Part shown: positions 58,162 through 64,000 of the stretch, one piece after another
Layout of the letters: every line of letters starts with the position of its first letter
How positions within the stretch are numbered: the first letter of the stretch is position 1
Assembly: GCA_963971425.1 (NCBI GenBank)
Contig: OZ020518.1
Location: forward strand, 7,977,989-8,041,988
DNA: 64,000 nucleotides
Direction: 5' to 3'
Source of the DNA: Bryoerythrophyllum caledonicum
Taxonomy: Eukaryota > Streptophyta > Bryopsida > Pottiales > Pottiaceae
Made by a program: the position numbers and the translations under genes
The notes under the pieces: generated by a model
What the model was told of the DNA's origin: nothing
Database searches by the model: none
The model's input: the letters and a program-made list of their open reading frames with translations, nothing else

Positions 58162-59080
58162 CCCCTAAAAGCCCGTGACAATTTCACACCAAAACACTTA
58201 AAAATTGTTGATTCTAGTGTAGTGAGTAAGGAAGGAAATAAAACCTTACATTTATCCTTTTGACCGTAGGATCTGCATGAAGACTTACTAAGCAACATAC
58301 TCACAAAATTTCATACACATAGACCGCACGGATTGAAAGATTATATTGTTCGAAGTCAAGAAAATGGTTCATTTTTCCCCTGCATTGAGTGGATCGATAG
58401 ACTTTGACTTCACTTCGTATTAAATTTTTGCAATACACAAGGTCTAAATCTTACAACATTATGTTAAACATGATGTAAGTTCCTATTCAACAATTTTTAG
58501 AGGTAGAGAAGGGGTGTAGCATATTCAAAACAAGTGTGCAAGGAGTGGAGGTTCAAAAATTGTCAATTCACAATTTATTGTTTGAGAACTTAATATGTTT
58601 TAGAATGATAATCCAAACAGTCAATAAGAAGGTTTACACCACATATTGTTGTAGAAAAAATAAAAAGTGAAAAATATGAAGCTCTCTAGATTTTATATAG
58701 AAAAGATGAAGTTTTTTTCCACACTTGCCCGAAATGTGTAAAAATGTTTGACTCGAGTTTAAAATGTTTTTTACACTAGAGACAAGATTTTTTTTTTGAT
58801 AACTTCAAAGAAAATAATATTCTCCACATGAATGAAAAATCTCAATGTCAATACAGACTTCTAGCAAAATTTTGGAGTTGCCATGAGTCCCCATTTCTAG
58901 CTTTGAGTGGTACTAACTTTCAAAACATGAATCCAAAAAAATAATAAAAATTATATCCATGGAGCTCGTATCTGGGACAATCTAGTGTAAGAGTTTTAAA
59001 AAAATTAGATTTTTTTCAAATTTTAGGAACTTGCCTAAAATCCAAAACATACGCCCCACGTACACTTGGGCTCTTAGGGG
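58162..59080 (+). mobile_element. T1 TTAA-type element copy f
   Basis: TTAA (58158-58161) precedes CCCCTAAAAGCCCGTGACAA. The right end ACTTGGGCTCTTAGGGG precedes TTAA (59081-59084). The interior keeps the T1 left-half landmarks (GACCGCACGGATTG, GGTTTACACCACAT), but the right quarter is diverged. 919 bp, non-coding. It lies about 800 bp upstream of the zinc-finger gene start. Confidence 0.78.
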
Positions 59081-59084
59081 TTAA

Positions 59085-60983
59085 TAATATGGACTTATGT
59101 GTTTTCTAATGAGGGTATTGGTTTTGGTATGTGTGATTATTGGAAGGTTTGAGAAGGTGTTTTTCTCTTGAATGTAAGATATGGTGAATTGTGCTTTTGA
59201 GTGGTTATGTTCAAGTTTTTTCCTCATTATGCATCAAAATCTTCAGTGCTTTATATGTTGAAAAACATCTTGTAGTTTTTATCTACATATTGTACGCAGT
59301 GGTCACTTTGGCACCTATTTGGCGAACCATTTATTTTTCCCAAGTCGTAGTGGTTTGGACACAATCGATCAACTAGGCATTATATTGGTATACCTAAGCA
59401 TTGCATTGGTATCACCTTGGCAGTATATGAATATCACCTAGAAAAATCTCTTGAATTTTCCCAAAAATTTGGACGTTCTCCATTGTGGATTAATTATGTG
59501 CAAAAGTGACCACTACATAGTGTAGTTTCTCCATCTCATGAAATTAATACTTAGAAGTTAGAGTTATCCACAAAGTACCCCAAATCCTCAGTTTCTAAGG
59601 TGTGAAATGGAAAAGCCAGGGTCGCCGAGTCCACTGCCAGGGTTTTACTGTAGAACACTGGACATATTAGTTTTTGAGCCCTATAATTCCCAAACTCCAG
59701 TTTGAGCCTGGCTTTTACTGAGCGCCGAGTGTTGTCACATAGTACACATTGTTCAAGTTAGCCATGTCAGCGACATTCGGCATTTGTATGTGCCGCACTT
59801 GTTCAATCAACTATGTCAGTGATGTTGAATATGTCATATTCAACTATGTTGAATATACATACCACACTGGTCCAATCAGCCAATACTGTTCTTATTTGTT
59901 TTTGGGACATTTGTGCCATTTGTGGTAACTAACACCTCCATAAAATCCTCAAATCTTGAATTTATTTCAGAGGATTACTTTGCGGCTACACTCAAATACA
60001 GTTTAGATTTTAATTTCCATGAAAAAAGGAGGACAAAAGATTGGTTCCCTTTAGAAATAACTAAGTTATCTCACAAAACTAAAAGTGAATAAAAGATTAC
60101 ATTCTAAGCTAAAATTTGGCATTTGAGGACATAGAGAATACATTATGTACTGTTATCAAAATTTTAGAATATTTGACACTTAAAAAACGTGCATATCAAA
60201 GACAAACTTGTGGAGAGATTCATGTGAGATATTAGTAACACTCTTCACTAAATATAGTGTGGATGCATTGGTAATGTGTGTGAAAAATGATGTGGGCCAC
60301 ATCAATTTTGGTTTCGGAACAAAATTAATGTGGAAACATTTCAACATGTGTCATGCCGCTCATTGCAACCTCACTGCTACTCACTTCCAAATATCTTCCA
60401 CTCCCTGTAACTCACCGCCACTGCCCCATAAATCCACATTAATTTTGTGTCAACATTTCAAAACATTCCACACAATTTTTTGAGGTACATGATTTGACAT
60501 GGATTGAACATTGAGGTGGACCACAATAATTTGTTTTTACTATTATTAATGCAGGTATTTAAAATAGCCTAATCCATAATATATTCAGTGAATTGTGTAG
60601 TCACTTCATATACTATGTGACATTTTGATGTAAGATTATATGTTACATTCCAAAATCCAACACACATAGATTTGCATAGAATCTTTGGAATTTGTCTCCT
60701 ATGATGAAAGTTAGGAAGGCCTCATGAATTGATTCTTTGAAGTAGCCAATGAAATTGACATTTAGAAAAGCCTCATGCACCGAACAATTAGAATTCGCCA
60801 TCTTCATGCATGGGACAAGTAATGGATATTTAACAAAATATGGAAAAAAAAAGTCCAGGAATTAGAGCCTAGATCTTCCGCTTTTTTGGCGGACCACCGA
60901 GAGAAATTTTTGAAACTCTATATATTCCTAGATTCTTAGAGCAATATGACATTATGATGCTGTTTTAGAAATGAAAATAGATA
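59085..60983. other. Intergenic, no gene seen
   Basis: AT-rich, with a cluster of ATGTCAGYGA / ATGTTGAATATG words at 59765-59880. The longest frame is 91 codons (60208-60483), unrecognised. Confidence 0.4.
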
Positions 60984-61568
60984 CCGTAGTGGGAACACAA
61001 CAAAGATGCAAGAAGCATACATGCGTACATGAGATCTTGTTTAGAAGATAAATAGAATGTCGGCTGACCGGTGATTACAAAATAGACCTAGTAGACAATA
61101 CAACGTCTTTTTCCAATCCTCTAACAGTACGCAAATAACTCAAGCTTACATTGTGAAATAAATTCTAGAACCGTCTCAATGATAAGAACAATAGGTATAG
61201 TAAACGCTTGGGTTTTCAGTATGACGTCGGAAAGTAGTGATTAACATATGCTGAACGAGGACAATTGACAGTTGTTGATTGAGAGAGACCTACCATTCAA
61301 CTTCGGACCATCTAACTACAGCAGTGGGAACATAACAAAGATGCAGGAAGAGAACATGAACACATATATATTGATTAGAGGATAAATATAATGTCGGTTG
61401 CCCGCCAATTACAAAATAGACCTGGTAGACAATACAACGTCTTTTTTTAATCCTCTAACAATACACAAAGAACTTGAGCGTACATTGCAAAATAAGTTCT
61501 AGAACCGTATTAATGGAAAGAACATTAGATATAGAAAGTGCTTGGGTTCTCAATATGACGTTGGTATG
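60984..61568. repeat. Direct duplication, two copies of about 247 bp
   Basis: 60984-61231 and 61319-61568 are about 80-85% alike by eye. Shared words include GTAGACAATACAACGTCTTT, AATAGACCT and TTCTAGAACCGT. They are separated by 87 bp that contain TAACATATGCTGAACGAGG. Neither copy has a coding frame. Confidence 0.75.
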
Positions 61569-63262
61569 AGTGTCCACCAAGGCAACCCTCGATTGGGTTC
61601 TCAATATGACATTGGCACTCTAGACCTTATGGTGTTGAGTGTTCTCTTGTGAGGAACGGATCCATTGTGGCTTGTATTGTGGTGATTAAGTTCTTTCGTG
61701 GTGAGCGTTAGAGTGTTTGTACTTGAGGTAACCGGTTGGGACTCTACATTGGGAGAGCGCCCGGAAGAGCTCAGGGAGAGCTCTGATACTCTCCAGGGTC
61801 CGGAGGTAGCCGAGAGGGAAAGAGACGTATTGCAGAGGTGTGCGTGGTGGTCTCTAGGGCATAGAAGCTCCGTGTGAACTCGGATTCCGTATGAGGTCGG
61901 AATCTACCTCTACGATAGGAAAAAAACCTGATGTGTATGTCTAGGAGTCTTCTTTGCAAACTGTAAAACTCACCCAGTGGAATCACACCAGTACTCGCCG
62001 GAAAGTCGTTATAGTCTAGATTTTCCTCTGCGTAACCGCATCCGGATGGCCATCCGGATGTTGTAAGAGTATTGGTTCAGAAGCAACAATCATCCACCGA
62101 TTAGCGGAGTAGGAAGAGTGGGTGTCCTACCACTTTAAGTTACGGGGCAGTGGGTGTCTAGCCACTTTAAATCATCAGACAGTGAGGGATCTGGCCACTT
62201 ACACAAACATGATCAGTGGCCTTTCGGTCACTTGTTTAAACCGTCCGGAAGACTCTCTCAGGAGGAACAAAGATAAATAAAACTCCCTTTCAGTTGTCTA
62301 GTAATCAGTTCGAGAAGCTATTGTAAGAAGTCTAGGATCCGGAAGGATCCAGATATTGAGCAAAGGAATGAGTAGGAAAGCTAACCTGTGGAGTAGTGTT
62401 TGGTAGTTTAGTTTTTGTAGTTTATTCAAAAAAGAAACAATAGGTCTCTATAGGAATGACACCGGAGCGGTTTACTTTGGAAGCATTTAATGACAATTGA
62501 GTGCCTTCCGGAGGAATACACACTCGACGACTTGCAACAGTAGCACTGCCATTCCTCTGAACAATTGAACTAACTAACAAATTGCTTGGAGGTCTCAGAT
62601 AATAGATGCAACAAATCCTAAGCGTGCAAGGATGGCCTCTATTGAAAGGCTTCATGAGCAAGCTTGAGACACGCAAAAATTCCTACTCTTGCGGTCACGA
62701 TAAGTTTGAATTTATGTTTTCTTTTACATCCATGACGACTTCAAGGTGAACGTGTTTGCGTATTCTCATAAAACCTACTCAAATGGAGTACACTGCTTTT
62801 CCCCCAACTTTTAGGTCGAGTGCGGTGTTGCTAAGTTGGTGTGGCACCAAAAAAAAAGTCTCTTGGATGTTGTTTTGTTATTTTTTTCCTCTCTTGCAAG
62901 TGGGATCTTTTTCAATAATGATTTCTCTCATTTGTGTGTAATGGCACATGCTTCGTGGACATTGTATTTTAGGAAGATGGTGTTCTCAATTTCTACAATT
63001 GTCCCTTATTTCTACTCCTAACACAACTCTTATGCAAATGTCATAGAGATTTCAATATGGCGGTGTGCTCAGGTCCTCCAATGACTTCATACAGTCTTTG
63101 GAAAGTAACCATGGCAACGCATATGAATTTGAGTTCCCAGTGGCGTGGCACTACAATCCGTAGTGCTTGTGATGGACAAACCCTACGACACGTCCCTATC
63201 GATGACTTGATTTTGCACACGGAGTTGTTAGTGGCGACATAAAAGAATGTGCGTTTTTTCAG
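61569..63262. other. Intergenic; possible LTR-like or old element, unresolved
   Basis: 61680-62400 is more GC-balanced than its surroundings, with CCGGAAG/CCGGATG words repeated (61760, 61800, 62040, 62250, 62340, 62510). No TG...CA-bounded repeat pair is visible in the window, so an LTR cannot be shown. Confidence 0.3.
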
Positions 63263-64000
63263 GTGCCCATGCCGAGATTGCAAAGGTGGTCGTTGCAAAA
63301 CCATCCAAGTCATACGGCAACACCTTGTAGCAGTGGGTTGAGATCCTTTTTTGAAAAGGCCCTTCATAGAAAGGATCCCCTTGAAGGCTATCCGACTTGC
63401 AGTATTTGGATTGAAGACGTCACATTTAATGATGATGTCATCATTCACGATGTTACGGATGACGTAGTCGACAATGCGGACATTGCTTCAGACATCAATG
63501 TAGACAACGCCAATATAGAACCTCTTGAACATCCTCAATTTCCTCTACTAGATGAGTTTGATGAAGTGCAGTGGCAGGTAATGGAGGCCTTGGACAAAAG
63601 AGATGCATTGCATGAGGAGGTTGAAGCATCAAACGAGAAAGGGGATCAAGATGATGGTGCGAATGAAACAGTGGACGGGTTAGAAGATTTGTATACACAA
63701 GCCACCACTATAGTGTATCCTGGTTCGAGAACAAGTATTGTGTGTGCCCACTATCATCATTATGAACATGTGTACAGTGTTCCATGTAAGCAACAAATTC
63801 ATCCATGAGTTGTTTTGGTTTTTGTCTATTGACTCACTCCCACCGGGTAACAAATTGCTTGGTATTTATTACAAAGTCCGCAAGAGCATTAGAAGACTAC
63901 TAATTTGGCTGTGGAAACCCTAACACACTTGCCTATGATCGCAAAGATAGAAACCTTGTTGCAAACTTTGCATGCATACTTCAACGCAAGTCCGAAGCGC
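63263..64000 (+). pseudogene. CACTA (En/Spm) TNP2-type transposase, 5' part, frameshifted
   Basis: After a possible splice acceptor (TTTTTTCAG at about 63253-63262) the reading C-P-C-R-D-C-x4-C-K-T-I-Q-V-I-R-Q-H-L matches the transposase-associated Cys/His domain found at the N-terminus of plant CACTA TNP2 proteins. A stop and frameshift at about 63340 follow. The frame 63263-63808 then gives an acidic region and Y-P-G-S-R-T-S-I-V, the segment that precedes the transposase_21 domain. Another shift (about 63740) leads to V-S-N-K-F-I-H-E-L-F-W-F-L and the L-P-P-G-N-K-L block. The catalytic core would lie beyond the right edge. At least two frame breaks make it a pseudogene. Confidence 0.65.

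Noticed and set aside
61680..62400. Possible solo LTR
   Set aside because: No TG...CA ends, TSD or second copy visible; GC shift alone is insufficient.

Overview
The window looks like nuclear DNA of a land plant with a large, repeat-dominated genome. The evidence is a plant-type C2H2 zinc-finger gene (QALGGH finger, 97-bp GT-AG intron, GC-rich CDS in AT-rich surroundings), many nested TIR elements, and a CACTA-type transposase remnant. The species cannot be named from this sequence. A non-flowering lineage (bryophyte, lycophyte, fern or gymnosperm) is my inference, from the large uncharacterised transposon protein, whose family I recall from such genomes.

Layout. Positions 1-5157 hold the 5' part of a minus-strand non-LTR retrotransposon (LINE-A): a repeat-rich leader, a broken ORF1, and the start of ORF2 carrying a 2A peptide. 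Positions 5158-10155 hold a second, decayed minus-strand LINE (LINE-B) with endonuclease, reverse transcriptase and RNase H remnants. From 10156 to 33000 I see no credible host gene, only nested non-autonomous elements, minisatellites and AT-rich spacer. Families are labelled here as follows: E1 (TIR GTAGAGGCACCC), E2 (MULE-like, 9-10 bp TSD), E3 (TA TSD), T1 and T2 (TTAA-flanked, piggyBac-like ends), and a Tourist-like MITE.

The most notable object is a 15.7-kb transposon at 33801-49498. It has 19-bp perfect TIRs and a TATA target duplication and sits inside a T1 element. It carries two divergent genes: an intact 1061-codon plus-strand gene whose product has conserved Asp motifs that may form a transposase/nuclease core (DUF7869-like by recall), and a minus-strand gene of about 1333 codons with a ParB-like DGQH motif, interrupted by just two in-frame stops. 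The 7.4 kb between them is non-coding and contains tandem repeats and further insertions. A diverged copy of the flanking sequence at 51863-52625 lacks both T1 and the giant element, and so supports the insertion boundaries.

The only convincing host gene is the C2H2 repressor-type transcription factor gene at 55397-57356 (minus strand, two exons, EAR-type C-terminus). The right end has another T1 element, a tandem duplication and the 5' part of a degraded CACTA (En/Spm) transposase running off the window.
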